Shown here one piece after another: positions 16,351-23,658 of a stretch of DNA of 64,000 nt (position 1 is the first letter of the stretch; each line of letters begins with the position of its first letter). Origin of the DNA: Sphingobium limneticum (lineage in GTDB: Bacteria > Pseudomonadota > Alphaproteobacteria > Sphingomonadales > Sphingomonadaceae); the NCBI RefSeq assembly GCF_008710155.1, contig NZ_VYPZ01000008.1, forward strand, positions 62,001-126,000, written 5' to 3'. The position numbers and the translations under genes are program-made. Below the pieces are notes generated by a model, which saw nothing but the letters and a program-made list of their open reading frames with translations, searched no databases and was not told where the DNA came from.

Positions 16351-16455
16351 ATGTCCATCGCCAAGATCCAGAACGCCGCCTTCGCCCTTGCCAGCGCTTT
16401 CATCGTCGCCGGCCTGTTCGTGAGCGCCGCCGTTCCCGTCGCGCCGATCGCCTGA
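16351..16455 (+). CDS. 34-residue membrane microprotein, first gene of the sigma-54 unit
   Basis: The sequence is MSIAKIQNAAFALASAFIVA continued by GLFVSAAVPVAPIA. One hydrophobic helix spans about residues 10-28, with a short polar N-terminus and a Pro-containing end. A strong ribosome binding site (GGGAG, 8 bases before ATG) supports translation. It lies 36 bases before the PspC gene and directly behind the sigma-54 promoter. The end VPVAPIA could also be a signal-peptide-like tail, so either a membrane microprotein or a cleaved export signal is possible. No family is recognised. Confidence 0.7.
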   Translation: MSIAKIQNAAFALASAFIVAGLFVSAAVPVAPIA

Positions 16456-16491
16456 TCGCCCCATCCATCCTATCAACGGAAAGTCAGAGAC

Positions 16492-16677
16492 ATGAACAAC
16501 AGTTTCACCCTGGACCGTCGCAATGGCAAGATCATGGGCGTGTGCGCCGGGATCGCCAACCGCACCGGCCTGGACGTCACGATCCTGCGCGTCGCGCTCG
16601 TACTGCTGACGCTCTGCGCGCTGGGGCCGATCGGCGTCGTGGCCTATCTGCTGGCCGGATGGCTGGCGGAGGGTTGA
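16492..16677 (+). CDS. PspC-domain membrane protein
   Basis: 61 residues that are almost only a PspC domain: FTLDRRNGKIMGVCAGIANR, then GLDVTILRVALVLLTLCALG, then VAYLLAGWLAEG. The motif GVCAGIA and the following amphipathic helix plus membrane helix are diagnostic. Full-length PspC (about 120 residues) senses envelope stress and binds PspA; this short form lacks the C-terminal periplasmic domain. No pspA or pspB is in the window. It belongs to the sigma-54 unit with the 34-residue protein and ends at a strong terminator. Confidence 0.9.
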   Translation: MNNSFTLDRRNGKIMGVCAGIANRTGLDVTILRVALVLLTLCALGPIGVVAYLLAGWLAEG

Positions 16678-16722
16678 GCCTGCAGAGCCGTTCGATCGGG
16701 ACCACCAAAGTCGATATCAAGT

Positions 16723-16759
16723 AAAAAGGCCGCCCTGCTTATCGCAGGAGCGGCCTTTT
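16723..16759. terminator. bidirectional intrinsic terminator
   Basis: The stem AAAAAGGCCGC-CCTGC pairs with GCAGG-A-GCGGCCTTTT around TTATC, with one bulged A. A and T tracts flank both sides. It lies between the PspC gene and the convergent 27-residue gene and can serve both. Confidence 0.88.
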
Positions 16760-16802
16760 GGCATCCCGATCACACGGGATGAAGATCGCGATAGATACGC
16801 GA

Positions 16803-16886
16803 TCAGGCATAAAGCACCGAATAGAAGGTCAGCATCTGAACGCCGACCGCAACGGCCAGCACAGTGCCCTGAAACATCTGACGCAT
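16803..16886 (-). CDS. 27-residue membrane microprotein
   Basis: The open frame reads MRQMFQGTVLAVAVGVQMLT followed by FYSVLYA. One membrane helix fills residues 6-24. An upstream ATG (16898) adds MEQN, but the GGAG that overlaps that codon lies 6 bases before the ATG at 16886, so the shorter start is preferred. It is convergent with the PspC gene and shares its bidirectional terminator, which supports it as a real transcription unit. It is not recognised as a member of any family. Confidence 0.55.
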   Translation of the reverse strand: MRQMFQGTVLAVAVGVQMLTFYSVLYA

Positions 16887-17017
16887 ATTTTGCTCCATAG
16901 TTGCAAGAATCAATCCCCGGTTTTTGGGGATGCGGGCCACTACGCCCGTCATATTCTTGTAACAATCGCAAAGCGCGACATGCCGATTGCATCAAACGCA
17001 ACAGAGCAACAGGGGTG

Positions 17018-17758
17018 TTACCCCAAAGCCACGATCATGGCCTGCGCCGCGGCCGGGTTGCGCTCCTTCGCGCCACCGATGAAGAAGCCGAACATGTCGC
17101 CCTGCGCCGCCTGCCGTTGCGCGCGATCGGCCCAGCGGGCGATGTCGGCGGGGGCATAGCCGGTTGCTTCGTCGGACCGGGCGCGCATCAGCCGCATATA
17201 GGAAAAGCCGACGTCATGGCCGGTGATGGCGGGATAATCGTCATGATCGGCCCAGACCACCGCCGCACCGGCATCGCGCGCCATGGCGAGGAAGGCAGGA
17301 TCGTCGAAGCTTTCATGCCGGACCTCCAGCGCATGGCGGAGCGGTACGCCATCGACGCTGGCCGGCAACAATTGCAGGAAGGCGCCGAAATCGTCGGCGT
17401 CGAACCTCTTTGTGGGCATGAATTGCCACAGGATCGGGCCGAGCCGGTCACCCAGTTCGGCGATACCTTGCTGCGTGAATTTCGCGATCGAATCGCCGGC
17501 TTCGGCCAGGATCTTGCGATTGGTGCAGTAGCGCGACGCCTTCACCGCGAACTGGAAGCCATCCGGCACCGCCCTGGCCCAGCCGGCGAAAGTCGCGGGC
17601 TTCTGACTGCTATAATAGGTCGCGTTGATTTCCGTCGCGGTCAGATGTTCGCCGACATAGGCCAGCTCATCCTTCTGTCGCAGCCCCGCCGGATAGAAGC
17701 TGCCGCGCCATGGCTCATAGACCCAGCCGCCAATGCCCACCCTGATCCGCCCTGCCAT
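17018..17758 (-). CDS. DUF72 (YecE-like) protein
   Basis: 246 residues with a TIM-barrel-like DUF72 domain. It begins IRVGIGGWVYEPWRGSFYP, then EINATYYSSQKPATFAGWA, and contains LGPILWQFMP, EVRHESF and YMRLMRA, all typical of the family. YecE-like proteins are cytoplasmic and widespread and their activity is unknown to me. It stands alone on the minus strand and is divergent from the VirJ-like gene. Confidence 0.9.
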   Translation of the reverse strand: MAGRIRVGIGGWVYEPWRGSFYPAGLRQKDELAYVGEHLTATEINATYYSSQKPATFAGWARAVPDGFQFAVKASRYCTNRKILAEAGDSIAKFTQQGIAELGDRLGPILWQFMPTKRFDADDFGAFLQLLPASVDGVPLRHALEVRHESFDDPAFLAMARDAGAAVVWADHDDYPAITGHDVGFSYMRLMRARSDEATGYAPADIARWADRAQRQAAQGDMFGFFIGGAKERNPAAAQAMIVALG

Positions 17759-17918
17759 TTATGCTCTCCCTACAGCGCCAGCCTTCTCATCTATGGCGCG
17801 GCGCGGGCCGGGTTACAAAATGGTTATTCGCAGGCCAGCTTGGCGGAAGGGCGGGTCGGCCAATCATCGTGCCCTGCAATTCCAGCATCCTGCGGAATTT
17901 TGCTGCGTGACCGGACCC

Positions 17919-18665
17919 ATGATCCTGATTCGACCGACCGCATGGCGAAAATATATGGCGCTCGCCCTGATCGCGAGCCTGATGGCGGGCGCTGCCTATT
18001 GCCTGCGCCTGGGCTATCCCTGTGGACAGACATTCACGATCGTCCCGGCGACGGCCGCGCCCGACGCGCGTGCGCGCGGTACGGTCGCCCTGCTGCTGTC
18101 GGGCGACATGGGCTTCAACATCGGCATGGGGCCAAGGATCGCCCGACAACTGGCCGCGCAGGGCATATCCGTGCTGGCCGTCAATTCCCTGAGCGCCTTT
18201 TCACGGCGACAGACGCAAGGCGATACGCAGGCCTTCATGGTCGCCGCCATCCGACGGGCCCTGGCATTGCGCGGCGCAAAGCGTGTCATGCTGGTCGGCC
18301 ATTCCTTCGGCGGCAACATGGCGCTGGCCGGGCTGCGCGATTTGCCTGCGGGTCTGCGCGCGCAGTTGAGTGGAATCGCGATGATCGTGCCCGCCGACAC
18401 CATGTTGTACCTAGCCAGCCCGGACAGCATTCTGGCGTTCGGCCGCAATGACGGGCCGGCCATGCCGTTCGCCCGCAGCCTGAACTGGGCGCCCGTCCTG
18501 TGCGTTTATGGCGTGCAGGAGAAGCACAGCCTCTGCCCCTTGTGGCACGCGCCGAACGTTCATGTGGCGGCGCTGCCGGGCGCGCATTCGCTGAACCATG
18601 ATGCCCCGCTGGTCGCAGCGACCGTGCTGCGCGCGCTGATCGATCACGACGCCGATCGCGGGTAG
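17919..18665 (+). CDS. VirJ/AcvB-like periplasmic alpha/beta hydrolase
   Basis: 248 residues. An N-terminal membrane/signal segment (MALALIASLMAGAAYC) is followed by a VirJ-type serine hydrolase domain: the oxyanion region LLLSGDMGFN, nucleophile elbow LVGHSFGGN and a late His in PGAHSLNHD. In Agrobacterium the related AcvB hydrolyses lysyl-phosphatidylglycerol and VirJ supports T-DNA transfer; the chromosomal homologues act in the periplasm on membrane lipids. That role is family knowledge and is not proven here. The start is uncertain because in-frame ATGs lie at 17733, 17793 and 17820 as well. The chosen start sits just before the hydrophobic segment. Confidence 0.8.
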   Translation: MILIRPTAWRKYMALALIASLMAGAAYCLRLGYPCGQTFTIVPATAAPDARARGTVALLLSGDMGFNIGMGPRIARQLAAQGISVLAVNSLSAFSRRQTQGDTQAFMVAAIRRALALRGAKRVMLVGHSFGGNMALAGLRDLPAGLRAQLSGIAMIVPADTMLYLASPDSILAFGRNDGPAMPFARSLNWAPVLCVYGVQEKHSLCPLWHAPNVHVAALPGAHSLNHDAPLVAATVLRALIDHDADRG

Positions 18666-18669
18666 CAGG

Positions 18670-19338
18670 CTATTTTGCGGGCTGGCGCTTGAGGCCGATC
18701 AGCCAGGGCTTGACCCCGCGCGAGGGTTTGGGCGTGCCGTCCAGCCGCTTTGCGCGCAAGATGGTGATGGGCTTGACGATCATTTGCCCGCGCATAGGCC
18801 CGGACCCGCAACAGGTCGGCACGGCCAGAATCTTGCGCACCACATCCATGCCGCCGACCACATGGCCGAAGGCGGCATAGCCGATATAGGCGCCGCGCGC
18901 GTCCATATTGGGCGTCGCGCCGATGGTGATGAAGAAATTGCCCATGGCCGAATTGGGCCGATTGGGCCGCGCCATGGAGAGGGTGGCGTCGAGATGAAGG
19001 ATCCCGGTCTGCGTCGTCGGCTCATGCGGGATGGGCGGGAGCGAGCGGCGGGCGTCGGTGTCGATGCCGCCCTGGATCAGGCCATATTCGGGATCGCTCT
19101 TGCGCCGCGCCGCGCGATAGAAGGTCACGCCGTCGAAGCGGCCATCATCGACATAGGTGAGGAAGTTGGCCGAGGTGCGCGGTGCGCGCTTCTGGTCCAC
19201 CGCGACGACGATCGTGCCGACGGAGGTTTCGATCGCGACGCGGGTGAAGCCGGGCGTGGGCCGGTTGGCGGGAAGGGCGAAGGCCATGGCAGGCGCAAGG
19301 CCGACCAGCAGGCAGAGCAGACGCAAAAGAAACGACAT
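18670..19338 (-). CDS. periplasmic cyclophilin-type peptidyl-prolyl isomerase
   Basis: 222 residues. A signal peptide (MSFLLRLLCLLVGLAPAMAFA) precedes a cyclophilin domain with VAIETSVGTIVVAVD, FDGVTFYRAAR, GNFFITIG and AAFGHVVGGMDVV. The family catalyses cis-trans isomerisation of proline bonds during envelope protein folding. Two adjacent Cys (PTCCG) are unusual inside the domain. The ATG at 19338 opens the signal peptide; a longer frame upstream is rejected. It is convergent with the VirJ-like gene with a 4-base gap. Confidence 0.92.
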   Translation of the reverse strand: MSFLLRLLCLLVGLAPAMAFALPANRPTPGFTRVAIETSVGTIVVAVDQKRAPRTSANFLTYVDDGRFDGVTFYRAARRKSDPEYGLIQGGIDTDARRSLPPIPHEPTTQTGILHLDATLSMARPNRPNSAMGNFFITIGATPNMDARGAYIGYAAFGHVVGGMDVVRKILAVPTCCGSGPMRGQMIVKPITILRAKRLDGTPKPSRGVKPWLIGLKRQPAK

Positions 19339-19414
19339 CGGCGCAGCCCTACAGAGCGAGCAACCGCTGCGCAACCGAGGCGCATGACCAAATATCGGCT
19401 GTGAAGGCGCTAGC

Positions 19415-19432
19415 CCCTTGCCGAAGCAAGGG
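19415..19432 (-). terminator. hairpin immediately 3' of tRNA-Glu
   Basis: Read on the minus strand it is CCCTTGC-TTCG-GCAAGGG, a 7-bp stem with a UUCG tetraloop that starts at the base after the CCA end. There is no T tract, so it may be a processing or stabilising hairpin rather than a true terminator. Confidence 0.6.
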
Positions 19433-19507
19433 TGGTGATCCCAACGGGATTCGAACCCGTATCGCTGCCGTGAAAGGGCAGTGTCCTAACCGTTAGACGA
19501 TGGGACC
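19433..19507 (-). tRNA. tRNA-Glu (anticodon UUC)
   Basis: 75 bases including an encoded CCA. The acceptor arms GGTCCCA and TGGGATC pair (one G-U). The anticodon loop reads CCTTTCAC with TTC in the centre, and the T arm has the standard GGTTCGAATCC. It is transcribed from a near-consensus promoter at 19548-19576. Confidence 0.97.
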
Positions 19508-19547
19508 ACATGCAGAACTGAGTGGCCAGTGCTGCGAAGCGAAGGCG

Positions 19548-19576
19548 CAATTAGGCGGGGACGACGAAACGGTCAA
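19548..19576 (-). promoter_or_regulatory. sigma-70 type promoter of tRNA-Glu
   Basis: On the minus strand -35 TTGACC (19576-19571) and -10 TAATTG (19553-19548) are separated by 17 bases. Transcription would start near 19541, about 34 bases before the tRNA. Confidence 0.7.
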
Positions 19577-19607
19577 CCCCCTTTGCGCAAGAAAAATGCA
19601 ATATTTT

Positions 19608-21374
19608 TCAATCGGCCCAGGCGGCATCCTCCAGATGCAGTTCGGCGGCGGGACGGCTGCCCCAATCGTCGATCTTCGCCTTGCCCGCGACCCATAATTT
19701 GCGGTCGTAGGGCGCGGCCAGGATCGCCTGCCCCATGTCGCTTTCCGCCTTGCGAAAGGCGATGGTCTTGATCGACCGGCCGTCCATGCCCGCCATGACG
19801 GCGCGCAAATGGCCGTTGCCCACGACGTCGGCCTTCACCACCCGCATGGGGCCGGCGGCGATCAGCGGTGCGGGCCAGCCGGCGCCATAGGGGCCGCCCT
19901 GCTCGATCGCGGCGACGAAGTCGGGGTTGACGCCCGCGGGCGCCAGCACCGCGTCGATCAGCAGCGCACGATCGTCCCGCGCCCTGCTGACGGCGGCGGA
20001 CAGGCGTTCGTCCAGATAGTCGGCGAGCGCGTCGATCCGGTCGGCCATGACGGTCAGGCCCGCCGCCATGGCATGGCCGCCGCCCGCGACCAGCAGGCCG
20101 CTATCCTTGGCCGCCAGCACCGCAGCGCCAAGGTCCACGCCGGATATGGAGCGGCCCGAACCCTTGCCCACGCCGTCGTCGTCCACGGCGATGACGATGG
20201 CGGGGCGGCCGGCCTTTTCCTTGATGCGCCCTGCAACGATGCCGATGACGCCGGGATGCCAGCCCTGCCCCGATATGACGGCGACGGCGCGATTGCCCTG
20301 CGCGGCGAGAAGTTCCTCCGCCTGTTCCTGCACCGTCGATTCGATGGCGCGGCGTTCTTCATTATAATGATCGAGCTGGGCGGCGATCCGCGCAGCCTCG
20401 TCCGGATCTTCCGTCGTCAGCAGCCTCACGCCCAGATCCGCTTGCCCCACACGGCCGCCGGCGTTTATGCGCGGGCCGAGCGCGAAGCCGAGGTCATGGC
20501 AGAGCGGCGCGCGGGTCAGGCGGCTGGCGTCGATCAGAGCGGCCAGGCCGACATTGTGCCGCTTCGCCATGACTTTCAGCCCCTGCGCCACGAACGCGCG
20601 ATTGAGGCCGCGTAGCTGCGCCACGTCCGCCACCGTGCCCAAGGCGACGATGTCCAGCAGGTCCAGGATATTGGGCTTGGCCCGGCTTGCGAACCAGCCG
20701 CGCGCGTCGAGCGCTTTCAAAAGCCGCGCGCCCAGCAGGAAGGCGACACCGACCGCGGCCAGATGCCCGTGGACGGCGGCATCGGGATGCTCGTCCAGAC
20801 GATTGGGGTTCACCAGCGCGAAGGCTTCGGGAAGCTGCGTCGCGCATTTATGATGATCGACCACGACGACATCCACGCCGGTCGCCTTGGCCATCGACAG
20901 CGCCTCGAACGCCTGTGCGCCGCAATCGACGGTGACGATCAGGCTCGCGCCCTCCCCCGCCAGCCGCACCAGCGCCTCGCCCGAGGGGCCATAGCCCTCC
21001 ATCAGCCGGTCGGGGATATAGGGTTTGGCATGCAAGCCAAGGTCGCGCAGCAGGCGGATGAGCAGCGCCGCGCTGGTCGCGCCGTCGACGTCATAATCGC
21101 CGAAGATGCGCACATCCTCCTGCGCCTGAACCGCGTCGGCGATCCGCTCGGCCGCCGCGTCCATGTCACGGAACAGGCTGGGGTCGGGCATGAAGGCGCG
21201 AATGGTGGGGTTACGGTGCGCGTCCAGCGCGTCGCGCGGGCAACCGCGCGCCAGCAGCAATTGCGTCACCAGATCGTCGGGCAGATAGGATGGGTCGCGC
21301 GCATCGGCATTGCCGCCCCGCCAACGCCAGGGCTGACCGGACAGGGAGCGTGAAATATTGAGGGCAAATGTCAT
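19608..21374 (-). CDS. recJ: single-stranded-DNA-specific exonuclease RecJ
   Basis: 588 residues, normal length. The DHH phosphoesterase core shows IFGDYDVDGATSAALL, VTVDCGAQAFE and VVVDHHK, and the DHHA1 part shows GQGWHPGVIGIVAGRIKEK and GGGHAMAAGLTV. RecJ degrades single-stranded DNA 5' to 3' in the RecF pathway, mismatch repair and base excision repair. It is divergent from tamA. The start at 21374 has no strong ribosome binding site visible. Confidence 0.97.
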   Translation of the reverse strand: MTFALNISRSLSGQPWRWRGGNADARDPSYLPDDLVTQLLLARGCPRDALDAHRNPTIRAFMPDPSLFRDMDAAAERIADAVQAQEDVRIFGDYDVDGATSAALLIRLLRDLGLHAKPYIPDRLMEGYGPSGEALVRLAGEGASLIVTVDCGAQAFEALSMAKATGVDVVVVDHHKCATQLPEAFALVNPNRLDEHPDAAVHGHLAAVGVAFLLGARLLKALDARGWFASRAKPNILDLLDIVALGTVADVAQLRGLNRAFVAQGLKVMAKRHNVGLAALIDASRLTRAPLCHDLGFALGPRINAGGRVGQADLGVRLLTTEDPDEAARIAAQLDHYNEERRAIESTVQEQAEELLAAQGNRAVAVISGQGWHPGVIGIVAGRIKEKAGRPAIVIAVDDDGVGKGSGRSISGVDLGAAVLAAKDSGLLVAGGGHAMAAGLTVMADRIDALADYLDERLSAAVSRARDDRALLIDAVLAPAGVNPDFVAAIEQGGPYGAGWPAPLIAAGPMRVVKADVVGNGHLRAVMAGMDGRSIKTIAFRKAESDMGQAILAAPYDRKLWVAGKAKIDDWGSRPAAELHLEDAAWAD

Positions 21375-21513
21375 GCATCGGCTCTAGACCCCGCAACGTC
21401 ATGAGGGAAGCACGGCAAATCATGTCGCGAACGGAACCGTCGCAACCCTTTGGGCGTATTGCCTCTTTGCGGGGCATGTGGAATGCCCGGCGCGAAAGGG
21501 GCATCGCGATTTC

Positions 21514-23658
21514 ATGACAAGACGGCAGGCCTATCATGTCCGGCGTATAGTGGCCGTGGCGCTGATGTCGGCATCGCCGCTGCCGTTGATGGCGCAGAGC
21601 GCGACGCCCCCGCCCCCCGCCCCGGCCGGTGCCGCGCAGAGCGACGCCGAAGAGCCGATCCTGCCCGACGATCAGTTCGAGGCGCGACTGCCCAAAGTAC
21701 CGGCCAAGGTGCCCGCTGATCCCAAGGCGACCGATGCCAACGCGCCCCTGCCCTCCATCGACAGCTGGATCGACCAGCAGATGCCGCAATCATCGGCCAC
21801 GCCCGCCGAATTGCCGGCGGCGATCGATCCGGCCGAGGAGCAGGAACTGGCCCAGCCGCTACCGTCGCTGGACAGCGTGACCGTGCCGGCCAATGTCGCG
21901 GCCGAGCAAGACCCCAATGCCAAGCTGCCCGACGTGCGCTACGCCACCAGCATAGAGGGGTTCGGCAAGACGGGATTGGAGGACGAATTTCGCGGCGCAT
22001 CCGCGCTGATCGACGGCAAGGGCAAGGCGGACACCGCCGCCATGGTGCAGGCCCGCGCGCAGGAGGATGAGAAGCTGGCGACGCGCCTGCTCTATTCCGA
22101 GGGCTATTATGATGCGACTGCGCTCGCCAGCCTGGATCAGGCGGGTGACGGGACGCTGAAGGCCGTCATTTCGGTGACGCCGGGCAAGCGGTACAAGATC
22201 GGCACGATCGTCATCACCGCCGACCAGACCGTGCCGCCGGGGCTGGTCCGTGACAGTCTGCCATTGAAGAGCGGCGATTTCATCGTCGCGACTCTGGTGG
22301 AGAGCGCGGAAGCCAATGTGGCGCTGAAGCTGCCGGAAAATGGCTATCCCTTCGCCAAGGTGGGCGAACGCGACATCTTGCTCGACCCCGCAACGGTGAC
22401 GGGCGATTATACGCTGCCCGTCGCAGTCGGTCCGCGCGGCACCTTCCGCAAGATCGTGACCTCCGGCGAGAAGCAGGCGTTCGGCGCCGACCATATGGAG
22501 GTCATCAAACGCTACAAGCCGGGCCAAATCTATGACAGCCGCGAGGTCGATGACCTGCGCAAGGCACTGGTGGCGACGGCGCTTTTCTCCAGCGTATCGG
22601 TCGAGCCGGTGCAGACCGGCGAGGCCGGACCGGACGGGACCGAATATGTCGACCTGATGGTCGAGCAGGAGGCCGGGCCGCCCCGCACGCTGGCGGGCGA
22701 AGCGGGCTATGGCACCGGCCAGGGGTTCCGTGCGGAGGGCACATGGACCCATCGCAACATGTTCCCGCCCGAAGGCGCGCTGATCCTGGGCGCGATCGCG
22801 GGGACGCAGGAACAGGGCGCGTCGGCGACCTTCCGCCGGTCCAATGCCGGCAAGCGGGACAAGACGTTCCAGACCGGCATCACATTGAACCACCAGAATT
22901 ACGACGCCTATGAAGCCTTTACCGCCGGCCTGAATGTCGGCTGGTCGCGGCAATCGACGCCGATCTTCCAGAAGCGCTGGACCTACAGCTATGGCGCGGA
23001 AGTCCTGCTGACCAACGAACAGGTGGTGACCAACCTGCTGACGGCGGACAAGACACGGCGCACCTATTTCATCGGCGGCCTGCCGGTGCAGGTCGGCTAT
23101 GACCGGTCGAATGATCTGCTCAACCCGACCAAGGGGTTCCGTGCCAATGTGCGCGCCGAACCGGAAGGGTCGTTGCAGGGCAATTTCTCCCCCTATCTGC
23201 GCGCCAGTTTCGACCTGACCGGCTATTATCCGGTGTCGGACAGCCTGGTCATCGCAGGCCGGGCGAAGGTCGGCACGATCAGCGGGGTCAGCCGCGACGA
23301 TGTCGCGCCCTCGCGGCGCATCTATGCCGGCGGCGGCGGGTCGGTGCGTGGTTTCGGCTATCAGGAATTGGGGCCGAAGGACGCGAACAACGATCCGGTC
23401 GGCGGCCGGTCCGTCAACGAATTCGCGGTCGAGGGCCGCTATCGCTTCGGCAATTACGGCGTCGTCGCCTTTGTCGATGCCGGTCAGGTCTATGAAAGCT
23501 CCATGCCCAAATTCAACGACATGCGTTATGGCGTCGGCATAGGCGGCCGCTTCTACACCAATTTCGGTCCGTTCCGCGCGGACATCGCCATGCCGATCAA
23601 TCGGCAGCCCGGCGAATCCAAATTCGCCCTCTATATCGGTATCGGACAAGCCTTCTGA
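21514..23658 (+). CDS. tamA: translocation and assembly module TamA (Omp85 family)
   Basis: 714 residues. The signal peptide (to about MAQS, residue 28) is followed by a long Pro/Ala-rich acidic stretch not typical of TamA (about 30-150). POTRA domains come next (about 155-390; for example GKRYKIGTIVITAD) and then a 16-strand Omp85 barrel that ends IGIGQAF. The Omp85 hallmark VRGFGYQ is present. TamA inserts and secretes outer-membrane proteins with TamB. Its stop overlaps the tamB start by one base (TGATG). The ATG at 21514 opens the signal peptide. Confidence 0.95.
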   Translation: MTRRQAYHVRRIVAVALMSASPLPLMAQSATPPPPAPAGAAQSDAEEPILPDDQFEARLPKVPAKVPADPKATDANAPLPSIDSWIDQQMPQSSATPAELPAAIDPAEEQELAQPLPSLDSVTVPANVAAEQDPNAKLPDVRYATSIEGFGKTGLEDEFRGASALIDGKGKADTAAMVQARAQEDEKLATRLLYSEGYYDATALASLDQAGDGTLKAVISVTPGKRYKIGTIVITADQTVPPGLVRDSLPLKSGDFIVATLVESAEANVALKLPENGYPFAKVGERDILLDPATVTGDYTLPVAVGPRGTFRKIVTSGEKQAFGADHMEVIKRYKPGQIYDSREVDDLRKALVATALFSSVSVEPVQTGEAGPDGTEYVDLMVEQEAGPPRTLAGEAGYGTGQGFRAEGTWTHRNMFPPEGALILGAIAGTQEQGASATFRRSNAGKRDKTFQTGITLNHQNYDAYEAFTAGLNVGWSRQSTPIFQKRWTYSYGAEVLLTNEQVVTNLLTADKTRRTYFIGGLPVQVGYDRSNDLLNPTKGFRANVRAEPEGSLQGNFSPYLRASFDLTGYYPVSDSLVIAGRAKVGTISGVSRDDVAPSRRIYAGGGGSVRGFGYQELGPKDANNDPVGGRSVNEFAVEGRYRFGNYGVVAFVDAGQVYESSMPKFNDMRYGVGIGGRFYTNFGPFRADIAMPINRQPGESKFALYIGIGQAF

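Noticed and set aside
21859..23649. Long antisense open frame over tamA
   Set aside because: Shadow of tamA with the same composition bias; no recognisable domain.
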